Of a DNA stretch of 64,000 bases, positions 1-12,768 are shown piece by piece. Made by a program: the position numbers and the translations under genes. The DNA comes from Uloborus plumipes (lineage: Eukaryota; Arthropoda; Arachnida; Araneae; Uloboridae), in the NCBI GenBank assembly GCA_038373865.1, contig JAXGGA010002824.1, forward strand, positions 1 to 64,000, written 5' to 3'. The notes beneath the pieces were generated by a model. It saw nothing but the letters and a program-made list of their open reading frames with translations, ran no database searches and was not told the DNA's origin. How positions within the stretch are numbered: position 1 is the stretch's first letter; each line of letters starts with the position of its first letter.

Positions 1-1160
1 AAAGAAATCTAAGAAGGTTCTGCCTTTATATAGAAGTTTGGTCAGACCTTATTTGGAGTATACTGGTCAGTTTTGGTTCTCCTTATCTTATGAAGATATT
101 AATTTACTGAAAAGTGTTCAGAGGAGGTTTACAAGGTTAGTAAATAGTAAATGGACATTCTAATTTAGACTAAGATTCCAGGCTTAAAATACTTAATATG
201 TATAGTAGGGTGCACCCAAAAAAATTTTTTTTATATCAAATTTCCATTAGTGCAGAAAAATTGCCTGGTGTCTTTATATGTGTGAAAATTTTTATTGATC
301 CGAGTTAATACCTTCAGTTGCCGCTGGAGTCATTGATACTACAAAAGTTATTTTTCAATATTTAATAATAAATAAGAAGAAATTGGAGTCTGTAGCTCTA
401 ATAGTACCAAAAAGTTATCATATGATATCCTTAGAGTGTGCAAATGTTATTCATATGGGTCAATGGCCTTAGTGATCTAATGGGGCCCTTTCACTGTACA
501 AAGTTTGTTAATTTTATCCTTCTTTTAGTTACTTTGTATTTTTTGAATAAGAAATAATGTTCCATAATTCTAATAGTTCCAAAAATTTTCATTTGGCATC
601 CTTAGAGTGGGTAGAAATTTTTATTGATGTGGGTAAATGACTTCAGTTACCTCTGGGGCCGTTCATGATGCAAAAATCTTGATTTTTTTTTTTTTTTAGT
701 ATTTTTAAAAAGCGATTCTTAGTTCCAAAAGAGCCAAAATTTTCACCTGTTCTAAGATACCATATGCCACTTTTTGGCACTAGTGGAATTTAGGATTATG
801 AAAGTTTTTTTTGACGAACCCTAAACTATAATCTTGAAAAAAGGAGAGTCAGAGGGGACATGATTCAGTTGTTTAAATTTATCAAGATGTTAACTACGTT
901 AGATTTTTGCATGGAAAGCAAGACAAAAGGTCATTGTTTTAATCTATTTAAATTTCTGGCTAATTTGTAAATTAGGAAAATTTACTATTTTAGCAGAGCA
1001 GTAGAAACTTGGAACAGTTTACTGGAAGAGACGAAAAGGAGCAAGGGAGTAGGCTTTAAGAGGGCCAGATTTTCATTGGGGACTATAAATTGACTAGGAC
1101 CTGCCTAGCTGGGCTTAGAGCCTGTAGCTGCTCATCACATTTGTATTTATAATGTACTGC
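1..1160 (+). mobile_element. CR1-like LINE 3' end, decayed and split
   Basis: Frame 1 reads LYRSLVRPYLEYTGQFW and then DINLLKSVQRRFTRLV, typical of the end of a CR1/jockey-type reverse transcriptase. After an insertion (206-825) it resumes with LEKRRVRGDMIQLFKF and RAVETWNSLLEE, followed by a decayed tail to about 1,160. Stops and frameshifts make it a relic; its 5' part lies outside the window. Confidence 0.8.
206..825. mobile_element. Insertion in the LINE, made of ~170-bp imperfect tandem repeats
   Basis: The reading frame of the LINE (MYS|LEKRR) is interrupted exactly here. The ends are TAGGGTGCACC and, inverted, TAGGGTTCGTC, flanked by TATAG/TATAA. Inside, a unit with ATCCTTAGAGTG, TTTATTGAT-GGGT and CTCTGGGGCC recurs about three times (near 236-345, 410-510 and 580-680). 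The family was not recognised. Confidence 0.5.
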
Positions 1161-2365
1161 TTAGCGTTACCACATGTAATTTGTGTAAGTTGCACCATTG
1201 TAGCACATATACAAAGGATTGTTTGAACATGAATTTTTGTCTGAAAGATGTTAAAAATATGGTTTCCATTGATATACAGAAGAGGTTTCTCATCAGCCTT
1301 TTGAACTAACATTCCCTTCTCAAAAGTTCAAATAAAAATGTCCCATTAAAATAAGTGTGCTTCAAAAAATTGTGAGATTTTTGTTATTTTATAGTCAACT
1401 AGTCCAGATATCTGGATAAATAAAAACAAAAATCACATTAAAATGCATTTAGACAACATGGAGGGAATGAATCACCTGAATGGATATTTTTCATGTATAT
1501 ATTTCTTTGAAACAAAAAGTAGTTTGTAAACTGGGGAAAAGCTGAACTCCATATTTAGAGTAATTAGAGTTGAGAATCTCATCTTCCTCCTTTTTTTCGT
1601 GAGGGAAAGGCAAATAAAAACTTGTTTGTCGAGTGCTGTACAGATGAGTCTTATCTCTAGCACTCACAGCAAAGAGCTTTCCAGAAGATCTCGACATTTC
1701 TTATTGAAAATATGTTTCTATGGAATCTCAACACATGTCAACTATTTATTTTATAATTTTCACATTTCGTCACTTCCCCCCCCCCTGAACTATGAACAAA
1801 TAAGTGTCTTTTTTCTCTCTCTTTTTGTAATAGTTTACTGAAGTCATAATCAGTGGCAATTATGGTTTAATAAACAATTCACTGGATTAGCAAATAGCCA
1901 TTATAAAGCAACTTCCTATTCTTTTTTTTTTAAACTCATAACAGTAGAAGGCTCTTTTTTATGTTAATATAGTTCAAGTTGGCAAATTACCCCCTCCTCT
2001 CATTAAACCCCAGCTCTAACAGTACCTCAACAAACCTTTGCAAGAGATGGACTTAAGTCCTTTCATTTATTCAACTTTCCTCCCCCCCCCCCTCCTCAAG
2101 AAATCCCGACTACAGCCTTGATTATATACTCAGCCCAATAAGCTCAAATGATGAGGCACACTTGCCTATGTCTGAAAGGCCTAAATCTCAAATCCCAGAT
2201 CATTCTCCCTGAATGCTTGGGCTTATAGTTTGATCAAATTATCACATGTTTCTTATGTTACGTTTTTCCATCATGTAGCATGAGTATGTTTATTTCCAGT
2301 GTGTTATGTATTATGCTTTAATTTAAAAAATGTCTCGGTTCAATGATTTCTTTCATTTTTAATTT
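1161..2365. other. Stretch without recognised genes
   Basis: AT-rich DNA with short C runs (1,777 and 2,083). I see no exon or repeat that I can support. Confidence 0.5.
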
Positions 2366-2437
2366 CAGCTCAGTTAATTTTAGCTCAGTGGATGAAAGTC
2401 TGTTAAATGAATCACTCCTCAGTAATCTTGGAAGAAG
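2366..2437 (+). CDS. Unassigned exon-like segment
   Basis: Acceptor AATTTCAG is followed by an open frame reading VNFSSVDESLLNESLLSNLG and then RRAM, with GTACAT as donor after a whole codon. The composition looks protein-like, and the exit phase (0) would fit the exon-like segment at 6,344. Short and without recognised homology. Confidence 0.25.
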
Positions 2438-2512
2438 AGCTATGGTACATGTTTTAATAGCTTTTTTTTTTTTTTAATTTGATTAATCTTTCTGATCTGA
2501 GTAGCATAAATA

Positions 2513-3240
2513 CAGTCAAACCTTGATATCTCAAACCTTCTTACCTCAAAACCCTTTATGTCTAGGAAAAAAAAAGTTACCCTGCATTTTATGTAAAAAC
2601 TCCCACATGTTTTCTATAGTAATCTTAAAATTTATTATTCAAAACACTTGAGATGTAAAAATTTTCACCCAGAAGCAAGTTTTAGTTGCTGTTTTTCCTT
2701 GTCAATTTCTTTAATTGAACTAGTTCTGGAGATATCTGCTTTTAGTTTTTCATCCCTTTCCCTGAAAAGTATAAGAATACAGGGTTGAGACAAGATAATA
2801 GAAGAGCGATTATGGGGTGGGAGGGGGGTGTCCTCTAGTCTTTTTGTTTTCTTGATTACTTTTGTCAGATATTAACTTCTCTGCTTTTCTTCAGAACACA
2901 TGTGCACTTTGAGAAACTAGGAAAACGTGTTCCCCATCATTCTACATTTTTAACTCCTATAAAATGGCTAACAAAAAGCTCTAACTGAGACTGCTTGGTG
3001 ATAAAGTTAGAACTTTGAAGTGTGTAGATGAAAAGAGAAGTCAAAATTGTTATTTATTTCGAAATAACTTGTTAAATGTTATGCAAATTGGCCTCTTAGT
3101 ACATATATAAATGTATATCATACGTGTGTGTAATTGTGAGAGTTAAAAGCATGTTTTTATTTTAAATCTTGATAGCTCAAATACTGATATCTCAATTTTT
3201 TTGCTCTTCCTGGGAGATTCTAGATATTGAGTTTATACTG
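2513..3240. mobile_element. Tigger/pogo-like non-autonomous element
   Basis: The left end CAGTCAAACCTTGATATCTC and the inverted right end CAGTATAAACTCAATATC are flanked by TA on both sides. The pattern CAGT(C)-AACCT-GATAT matches Tc1/mariner-pogo ends. No transposase frame is seen in the 728 bp. Confidence 0.5.
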
Positions 3241-3673
3241 TATTTGCATTATGTTTTATCTATGAAGCACAGTGACAGAGTATGTCTACAGCACACAAAA
3301 ATCCTGAAAATGTAGTCAATTTTAAGCAAAAGCAATAGAAAATCAGAATGGTAGGAACTGCCCAGAAGCTTTACAGAAACATTTTAAATTAGCAAACAAA
3401 GCTAAGAAATATGTTGATGACCTATAATTTGCATGTTCATCACTGCCACCTTTTTGAAGTTCTAATGATAGGAGGTGAGAAATGAATGTTATATCATTCA
3501 ACTTATACTGTGCTGTTGATGTGCATAAAAGGAAATTTTTAATAATTCCAATTCATTCTTTTTTTTGCTTCAATTGTAAGAGAAAGTTTCATATAAATTT
3601 TCTGATTTGAGGGAAAACATCTTTGTATGGATTTAATTTGCTTACTAATCGAAAGTTCAGATTTTTTACACAG

Positions 3674-3830
3674 ATCAAACTTAATTCAAGCTTTACAGGA
3701 TGATTTGTACGTCCATAATTATCATTTAAAGCAGTGGTGGCAGAGCAGTAACAGTGGCATGCGAAGATTTTTTGAAAAAATTCAAAAATTGAGGGAAAAT
3801 GTTGATCTCAAAAATATTGATAAAAACTAA
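3674..3830 (+). CDS. Unassigned terminal-exon-like segment
   Basis: Acceptor TTTTTTACACAG is followed by 52 open codons and TAA. The frame reads NLIQALQDDLYVHNYHLKQW, then a second Trp and a charged helix-like end (FFEKIQKLRENVDLKNIDKN). It needs two bases from a preceding exon (phase 2). No preceding exon with that phase is visible upstream; curiously, the segment at 6,344-6,462 ends in phase 2 but lies downstream. Family not recognised. Confidence 0.35.
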
Positions 3831-3939
3831 AACCCTTGAACTGATAAATATAATGATATTGTGACGATTGATTGTCAGGAGGCTGGCTTATAAATTGTCT
3901 TTACTACAATATTGCAAAGTACTTAGCGTTAGCTTCGGG

Positions 3940-4647
3940 CAGTGGCGCCTCTAGGGGGTGGGCTGATAGGGCTGTAGCCCCCTCCGAAATTATCAAAAAA
4001 GAATTTAAAACATCTTAGTTATTACCCTTTTTCTTTCTTTTTCCTGAAATCACAAAAAGAGATTTTTTCTGCAGAGAAAATTTAATTAAAGGGCAAAATA
4101 TAAAGACAGAAAAGAAAAGAAGTAAATTCTTTCTTTTTCTTTTGGCATGTCCATTTTACTGTTTGTCACGTTTATGACTATCTTATAATTCAATTGTGTG
4201 CATTTTTATTGCAAATTTCGTTCAGAAACACAGATTAATGCTTGTTCATTCATCTGGCTCTATTCAATATATTTCAACACATGTAATTGAAACATAACAT
4301 TAGGAACAATAGTAAAATAAATCGGAAAACTAATGTTATTAAAGCACAAATTTGTCAAAATATTGCATTCACTTGTTGGGGAACCCTTACTTTAATTAAC
4401 ATAACTTTTCTAAATTTAGTTTATCTTTTTCTGTTTTTATCAAAATGTTGAACCTCTCGGTTACAACAACAAGTATAATGCTAAAAAAAATTAATAATGT
4501 ATTTTTGTCATCTTAAATTAGCATTGACATGAGAAATTCAAAAAATTTACTTTTCTTAGCTAAATTTCCTGAGGTTCCCTGCTCTCTTCTCTCTAAGTCT
4601 CGACTCAGCCCCCCCCCCCTGAAGTGATTTGTCTGCGTACGCAACTG
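3940..4647. mobile_element. hAT-type non-autonomous element with perfect target duplication
   Basis: It begins CAGTGGCGCC and ends GCGTACGCAACTG, bordered on both sides by the 8-bp duplication GCTTCGGG (3,932-3,939 and 4,648-4,655). An 8-bp duplication with CAGTG ends is diagnostic of hAT. The interior is AT-rich with no transposase. Confidence 0.82.
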
Positions 4648-4655
4648 GCTTCGGG

Positions 4656-6093
4656 CATCCAACGAGAGCTGTAATGTTACAGACAATGCTTTGTAAAGCA
4701 TATTTGTGCTTGACACGAATGAAACTTTTGATGCTGCAGAATGGATTCTTGATCTGCAATAGTTTCAGCTTAGGGTGATGAAATTTTTAAAAAAAAGTTA
4801 ACTCTGCAACTAAAATTAAGAAACCAGATTGGACAAAATTCGGTATGGTAGCACAAATGAAAATCCTTAAATTGTTTTTGTTACATTACTTGAAAATAAT
4901 TCAGGAAAAAGAACTTCAAAAGTATCATCGAATTATTTATCACTAACTTCTTGACAAAGAATGAGACTTTTTCTCTGCTAGTGACCCTACAGAGTTCATT
5001 GTATTAACAAACTACGAATTAGAACTCTGAATGTTTTGTGAACTTTTCCCAGGAGAAAGAGGGGAGCATGACAAGTTACTCCTTCATTGAAATGTGCAAT
5101 AGCTGTGCAAAGGAAAATAGTCATAAGATTTTAGAATTTTAGGGAGTGTGTTTTTTAAAATGTCTGGAAGAAAAGCAGTGAGGACATGCTACTTAGGAAT
5201 GAAGAATAGCAAATGAATTTAGCTATGTCATCTCTCATTATCCGGCGTTTAATAATTTAAATTTAAGATGGTACAAAAAATGTTTCCTAAACCAGTATAG
5301 GCCATCTATATTCTTTTATGATGAAAATTCAGTTTCTTTCTCCCTACTTTGAAGAAAAAAGAATAAAACATTAAATTTAATACTGAGAGTATCAACCATA
5401 ATTTAATAATTTTCCACTGATATATGGAGAAAATTGTACACCTATTTTAAGTATACATTCAGTTTTAGGTTTGATGATTTTTAGGATCATAAAAAAATGT
5501 TGATCTTTATAAATTCTTTGTCTATTTCTCTGAAAGACACTACTTGTCTTGTTACCCTTCTACGATCCGAATCAGAATTACTGACCTTTTGCATCGTTAA
5601 TCAGAAATAAGAGCTTACTTCAACAGAAAGTCATCCACGTTATATAGAAATTTGTACCAACAATTTATTTTATTTTTTTCACATTTTCACACTTTAGCCA
5701 TCTGATGCTGTTGTAGCTTTGGTTCAAAATACGCTTCTAAACGAATATTTTTTTGTTATGAATGTAGAAAAATCTAAATACCGTTGAATATTAATTGATA
5801 GCACTTAAAACACTTAAACTTCTTAGGATTCTCAAGAACTAATCCTAAAATTAAAAACTTGGTAAGAAAGATACAAACTCATAAACCGCATTAAGTACAG
5901 ACCCTGTTTAATTGTTAGAATAGAATGTTTGATGTTATTTGTTTCTTTTTTAAGCATAAACCAACTGACAGAACTTATAAAAGTGTTTATTGACGATAAC
6001 TCTTAAGTTCAGACTTGTTTTATCTTTATTATCATTTAGATTTCAATTGCTCAGACTTACGAGAAAAAATGTTTCATTTGAGTAAAAATTACA
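4656..6093. other. Stretch without recognised genes
   Basis: AT-rich; nothing supported. Confidence 0.5.
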
Positions 6094-6140
6094 TTAGTCA
6101 GCTCACCTAAGAGTAAGAATTACATAGTCAGCTCACCTAA
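6094..6140 (+). repeat. Tandem duplication of a ~26-bp unit
   Basis: TAGTCAGCTCACCTAA occurs twice in succession, separated by GAGTAAGAATTACA, i.e. a two-copy tandem repeat. Confidence 0.7.
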
Positions 6141-6343
6141 AATGTATTTTTTACTTATTTTAAAAAAATTCCAGTTTGTTGGAAAAATACAATGTGGCAC
6201 GCTGAGCTTTTTCTCTTCAGATAGTGGCACTCTCTCTAAAAAGGTTGGCCACCCTGGTTTAAAGAGTATGAAAACGAAGGCTATGTATAATCAAAATGTT
6301 AAGTTGCATTTTTGCATAAGCTAATTTTGAATTGATATTTTAG

Positions 6344-6462
6344 GTTGACAAAATCAATACTGTTACTACTCAGTGCAATTCTTTGATTCAAGAACAGTCA
6401 ACTCTCATGCCAGTTGAAATGAATGGAGAATGTGATGTGATATGGGTTACAGAACTTGAGAG
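6344..6462 (+). CDS. Unassigned internal exon-like segment
   Basis: Acceptor GATATTTTAG and donor GTAACTT bound 119 nt that are open in one frame only: VDKINTVTTQCNSLIQEQST, LMPVEMNGECDVIWVTELER. Residue composition and borders look like a true internal exon (phase 0 in, 2 out). I do not recognise the protein. No partner with the required phase was found downstream in the window. Confidence 0.42.
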
Positions 6463-7254
6463 GTAACTTCTTCTGATCAATAATTATAAATAGCAGAACG
6501 TGGGGGTAGGATGACAATATTTCCTTTTTTCTTTCTCGCTTTGAAATGGGAATTAAAATTTTGGAACTTTTTCCCCTGACTTCTTTAAACTGTTAAGTTT
6601 AACAAAAAAAGTAAAACTGGTAATCTTTTCTCAAAATATGAAAAATGTCATCAAACACGAAAAGCATTTTTCGTCATCTTATCCTACCTATGGGATACGG
6701 AAAAAAATGGAGGTTAGTGCGATGATAAATAGCTAAGTAAACATTAAGACAGAAAACTGGTACTTTCAAAATTCATACAAACAGAATAAATTATTAGATC
6801 TAGTACGCTCTCCCATCCCAAACCCTGAACAACATGTTCAGAGTATGTTGTCCACCTATCTTCCTGACATAGTTTCTTAGTTGGAATGATTTTGGCTGGA
6901 TGGTTCTGATGAAAAAATTCTTAAGGTTCAATTTCTAATCATAGACTCCATGTGTCGAACATACTTCCTAAATATTCTATGATGATCTACCTGTCAAAAA
7001 AAAAAAAAAAAAATCATATGCACTATTAATAGGGCTTTTCTAAATTTGATTTTTGGCTCAGAACTTGTTCCCTTTTGATTTTGCTTGAAAAAACTACTTG
7101 TGACATTAGTTTTAATACCAACAAGTGGGGAAAAAAATGAAAAAGTGAAGTTGGAAAAAAAATTGACTGCTAAAATGAAAGTCTTAAAATGTAATATAAA
7201 AGCAACTCCCTCGTTTGTTTCCTGATTGTTTTCTTGATGGTTATCTGAAAAGAA

Positions 7255-7530
7255 GAAAACGCTGAGCAAATAAATGAAGAGTTTTTGGCAAAATATTAAG
7301 GAATTTTGTGGATTTTGAATCACAGTTGACAAATGAACAGGCTTTTAAGATAGTATTTCTGATATAATTGATTTGGGAGAAGTGTGACAAGAAGGCAGCT
7401 TCTGTATTTGTAACCCAGTTGCTTTCTTGTAAGCCTTCTAAAGTTGAGAAAGAGATGAGCAGGTTGGGAGCTGTGGAGGAAGTGCCAAGAAAGCTGAGGG
7501 CAGAGAGAGTACATTTGAAGAGCTGATAGG
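7255..7530 (+). pseudogene. Coding-like relic of unknown origin
   Basis: In one plus-strand frame the sequence reads WEKCDKKAASVFVTQLLSCK and continues PSKVEKEMSRLGAVEEVPRK with a stop near 7,530. Just upstream in related frames there are FVDFESQLTNEQAFK-like blocks. The base composition is richer in G than in neighbouring DNA. Stops interrupt it, so it is broken or a transposon remnant. Confidence 0.3.
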
Positions 7531-8099
7531 GCATGGAGGTAGTCTTGCTGACATCATTGGGTGTGGAGGGAACTCCGAAGAAATGGGAGAATCAGTAGCT
7601 TGGGCATCTAATTATTTTTTTGGTTTAAACAGCATCAGTACTTTACAAAGCTTTATATACATAAATTTAACGTCTGGAGTTCATGTAGTTGTCCTGATAT
7701 TCCTGATTTTAAAAAATCAATTTCAGAGCTCCCATCAAATGTTCAGTTTGTCCCTAAGCAAAAGACCTAAATCCTTTTCAAAAACAGACCTTAATCTGAA
7801 TTTTTAAAGGTTATAGTTAAGGATGCACATTAATCAATAGGAATGTGACACTTTACCGATTAACCTATCGGCCAATTTTTGACCCTTTACCTATTGAAAA
7901 TCTACTTTTCCTGAGAACAAGTAACTGTGCTAAATTAATTTTAGTTCATTAATTGGCTGTTTTTTTAATTGAAATTATCTTTCTTTGAGCAAGAAGCTAT
8001 GCTGAGTAAATTTATTACATCAAACCAGTAGTTAGGAACTCTGTTATGTCCTCATTTGATTCATGGCAGCTGGTTTGTAACTCAATACCTTGTAAGTTA

Positions 8100-9461
8100 T
8101 TAAGAGCAAGAATCTGAGAAACTGTCACGCCTAGCCTTATGAGGTGATTCATGACCTCTCAGATTTTCTCCTAAAAATTACCAAATGCTTATTATCTTAT
8201 TGAAAGACCAAATCCAGAATGTTTTGCTCTAAAGTTGAGTTGTTTAGTTTTTATGAATCCCTAAAGGTGAAGGTGCGCCATCAAAAATTAAGCAGATTTT
8301 CAAGACATGGAAGTTGCTGTGAGCCAAAACTTTTACCAGGAACTGTTTAGCTCCAATTTTCTTTTTGTATATGGAATAACGAAGGTTGAAACTTTACAAA
8401 ATGAATGTTAAATTTGTGGTAAGTTGTTGCCATAAGGTCAGTGAAGGCCCTCAAAACAAGACTTTTTTAGCGTTTTTGAGGTCCGAAAACAGCTTGTACA
8501 TTTCAGTTGGCACGGCAAAAGTAGTATCGTTTGAAAGACCAGTATAAGCACTTTAAAATAATGTATAAATAACCGAGGAAAGTTCAACGTGCTTTTAGTT
8601 GCGTAAGGCCGAAATATAAAAAATGTCATATTTTACCGATATTCAAACGGTCATAACTTCCTCTGCCAACAACATATTGAAATATTTTTTTTGCCAATGT
8701 TATATTCTATTCTTTGTCTTAACAGAACAGTTGAGTCCTTTCAGGCGAAATATGGAAAAAATTTTTACAAAAATTGCACAGAAAAAAATACATTTTTTGT
8801 AAAAATATTTTCACATTTCGCCTTAAAGGACTCAACTGTTCCGTTAAGACAAAGAATAGAGTATGACATTGGCAAAAAAATATTTCATTATGTTGGCAGA
8901 GGAAGTTATGACCGTTTGAATCTCGGTAAAATATGACATTTTTCATACTTCGGCTTAATGCAACTAAAAGCACGTTGAACTTTCCTTGGTTATTTATACA
9001 TTATTTTAAAGTGCTTACACTGGTCTTTCAAACGACTCTACTTTTGCTGTGCCAACTGAAATGTACAAACTGTTTTTGGACCTCAAAAACGCTAAAAAAC
9101 TTAAAAAATGCCTTGTTTTGAGGGCCTTCACTGACCTTATGGCAACAACTTACCACAAATTTAACATTCATTTTGTAAGGTTTCAACCTTGTATATTCCA
9201 TATACAAAAAGAAAATTGGAGTTAAACAGTTCCTGGTAAGAGTTTTGGCTCACAGCAATTTCCATGTCTTGAAAATCCGCTTAATTTTTGATGCCGCACC
9301 TTCACTTTTAGGGGTCCAAAAACACTAAACAACTCAACTTTAGAGCAAAACATTCTGGATTTGGTCTTTCAATAAGATAATAAGCATTTGGTAATTTTTT
9401 GGAAAAAATCTGAGACGTCATGAATCACAGGCGTGACACTCTCTTAGATTCTTGCTCTTAA
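8100..9461. mobile_element. Palindromic element A, copy 1 (TTAA target)
   Basis: The ends GAGCAAGAATCTGAG and CTTAGATTCTTGCTC are exact-type inverted termini, bordered by TTAA on each side (8,100-8,103 and 9,458-9,461). The two ~0.6-kb arms are inverted copies, meeting around a ~70-bp loop near 8,750-8,820. A TTAA duplication is the habit of piggyBac and Kolobok transposons, but no transposase is present and the family is not identified. Confidence 0.82.
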
Positions 9462-10095
9462 CGTACATTGAAAAAAAATAAATATTTCCACATTCTCTAG
9501 AAAAATCTTTATTAGAAATAATGAAAGTAACATTTATTTGGAGCTTTTATTAAATCTGAAATAGAAATAAATATTGAAAACTTGTTTGCTTTGGATTTCA
9601 AATTACTCTACTAGCCCTTTTAATGAAAAAATAACAGTAAAAATGATACATAGTGAAGAAATATTTATTATTAACCACCTAGTCTAATTTAGTAATTGGT
9701 TTCAAATTAGTTGGCAATGTAATTGTTCGATAAAAATTGAAATTTTCATTTTCCAGACTACTTTAAATGTTTTTTTGAAATAATGGAGTGCTCTAATCGC
9801 TAAATTTTTTCATGTAATGTGTTCAAATGTCTTTTAGATTATATCAAATGTTCATTTTTGCCTTCAGCGTTCTTTTGTCACTAGACTAACTTGTATTCAG
9901 GTAAAATTTGGTCAAGTGTGGCCATTTATTGTAAGTTCAGCAAGACTTAATCATTTCTTTCTTGTTTCCTTTTTAGAATGTACCGTATTTTCCTGCGTGT
10001 TATTCCCGGTCGCGTATGATCCACAGCCCTTAGACGTTCTATTTTATTGAAAGTAAAATATATTTGGTTTTTACAGTTCAGTTAACAGTTGAATA

Positions 10096-10239
10096 CAGTC
10101 GTGGCTCGATAACTTGGAAGTCCCAAAGAACTGGCTAAAAGCTTTGAGTTCTCAAATGTTCCCACAGCCTTCTCAAGAGTTTGTTGACCCAATGAAAACT
10201 TAGAGATGGAGGAACATTTGAGTTATCGAGACTCGACTG
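10096..10239. mobile_element. Short Tigger-like MITE
   Basis: CAGTCGTGGCTCGATAACTT at the left and the inverted CAGTCGAGTCTCGATAACT at the right are flanked by TA on both sides; 144 bp in total. Confidence 0.72.
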
Positions 10240-12613
10240 TATAACTTCTTAAAAATTGCTGTGGAACTGATAAATTGCCTTACTCCAAAGATTACAACTG
10301 CATGGAAGTTTTACATTTATATTAGCTAGTTAATAAATTACAAGGCTTCAAAGTGCAACGTTTAGCATTTGTGCGAATTCCGTTCACGAGGGCCAATTTT
10401 CGATCTCATATTACTCCTAAAATAATAGAAATTGAGGCGAAATATTTTAGCTATTTTTATATATACACCAAATGAAGCTGTATACCAAATTTCATTAAAA
10501 TCTATTACTTTGCGGCCACTTTTTTGTCATTTTTTAAAATTTCATATAGAATGTTCCTATGCTATAAATTACATTTAATTGCTTTCTAGAATCTTTGGAT
10601 TTCCACTTCATTACACAGATACCGGCAATCTGAACATTTCAACAAGGAGAGCGCTTTTAGGGCGATCATGGAGTGTACCAGTGATTAAGAATATTCTTCG
10701 ACCGCTTAGGCATTTCTTTCAATGTAAAAAAGATTTTTAGTGTAGTAGTGTTATAATTTTAATATTTTAAACACTTTCCTAAAATTTTCTACTTTTTTGA
10801 AAGATTTTTTGCTTTGAACTTTAATCTTGAGATTGATTTATGCAAAGAGATGTTTATAGTCATGCAGCTTTTTTGTTTATTTTGAAATATTCCATTTTTC
10901 TTCTTGTTACAAGAAAGTTATTATTTTTTTAAAATCATAGGTGATTGTATTCAAGTTGTACACTTGAATTGTGATATTTTCCATGCTGTACACTGGAAGT
11001 CTAGAGCTATAATGTTTCAAAACAAGTACTCCGGTTTTCCCAATAAGAGCGTTTAAATTGATAAATATATAGTACATTTGTTGGATATTCTGCTCTTGCA
11101 TCTTCAGTATTTTCCATTTTTGATACGTTACTGAGTGTATAACAAAAAGGTGCTTTTGAAAGAAGCTTAATATTTTAATTTTTTACTCAATAAGCAATCC
11201 AATTCTTGTTTCTATCAAAATTTGTTTGTATAGCAGACAAATTTCGTACATCAGCACGATTGTTTCAAAACAGATTGAAGTGAAAAAAGAGAAAACATAG
11301 ATGTTCTGCTCTCAAGAGAAGGGCTAAGTTCGCATCAGTATGATTACGTACAAACACACCCATGTTTATTTGTATATTTCATATGGGTAATTCTCCAGCA
11401 ATGGTAGCTTTTATATCTAACAAAGCTCATTAAAAATGGATGTAAAACTTATTTTATTAATCTTTAGGAGCCGAGTGGTACACATGCTGTGCCGTAAGTC
11501 TTTTTTTTTTAGAAGACGGGGTTGAGATTTTCACTCGAACCCTTTGGAGCTGGTTATTTTTTCAAGGTTTCATACGTCTGGTACAACAGTTTATACTTTC
11601 TCTTTTCAATGGAAAATAAATCTGTGGTTCAACTGTCTTACTACCTGGGTCGAAAGAAAAATTTCTAAAAAACAGCCCGGATCCCCATCCAGTGTATCAT
11701 CATTCAAAAGACATAATCAATTACATTTAAGTTTTTTATAAGTAATATATTTTCACTAAAATTGTGTCAATATTTAAAAATTTTACACCAAACTTAAGAT
11801 TTAACATTTTTTTTAAGCTATGTAATCTTAAATTTTTTTATTCTACAAAATCATTCAGATACATTGGTTCAAATGAATATTTCAATGGATATGTAGTATA
11901 TATTTTATATGAAAATGTATAAAAAGACACCATTATATTGTGAAAAAAAAATCATGATTTGTATCAATAGGGAGCCGAAAGGGAAATTACTTTTTTCCCT
12001 TTTATTAGAATAGTTTAACTTAACATTATTCTTTCGTAATTTAATATTAGTGTAATATTTTTTAAATGTCAATAAAAATATTTGAATTTATATTTACTTT
12101 GTAGCTTCCGGAATCTTTTAAGCGGATGGTAAGGGGTTTCAAAAATACATGCTGCCTAAATTCAATTTAAAAATTCTCTCACAATTAAATACAAGCTTTT
12201 ACAATCAATAATAGCAGTAGTATTTGCATTGAAGCGAATTACATCTCATAAAACATACACATCATTCTGTAGATGCTGAAACTTCATATGGGATGCTTTT
12301 CATAACTAAAATCCTCGAGGAATTTTAGTGATTGAAATTAATGGGACAAGATTCAAATTGCATTTCTTCAGTGAAATAATGCATTAAAAATGTTTGTATT
12401 TCTTCATAAAATAACACATTAAAATTTTTTTAATGAGATGTGAAGAACTGAATAATTGTTAATTCAATAAATTATACCAATATAATGGTCTTTATTACTT
12501 GTTATTTTTCTCTATTGGAAAAATTGTCAGAGAGACAGAGGATGCAAGGAAAATTCGATTCATTTAACGCCAATATTTTTCATATTTGTAATAGTTTGAC
12601 TTTAAATAATATA

Positions 12614-12768
12614 CTGTCGGCCCCGCTTAAACGAATACTGTCAATTCCAAGAAATATTCGATTGAGCGGGAATCTTTAACATTGCGTCTATAGCATGAGT
12701 TCCGGGATGTTTTTTGCTTATAAGCGGAGTATTCGATTATCCGTTACCCGATGAAGCGGGGATGACAG
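12614..12768. mobile_element. Short Tigger-like MITE with CCCCGCTT ends
   Basis: CTGTCGGCCCCGCTTAAACG and the inverted CTGTCATCCCCGCTTCATCG lie between TA dinucleotides, 155 bp apart. No coding capacity. Confidence 0.65.

Noticed and set aside
8691..8973. Frames on both strands at the centre of element A
   Set aside because: They mirror each other because of the palindrome and have no independent support.
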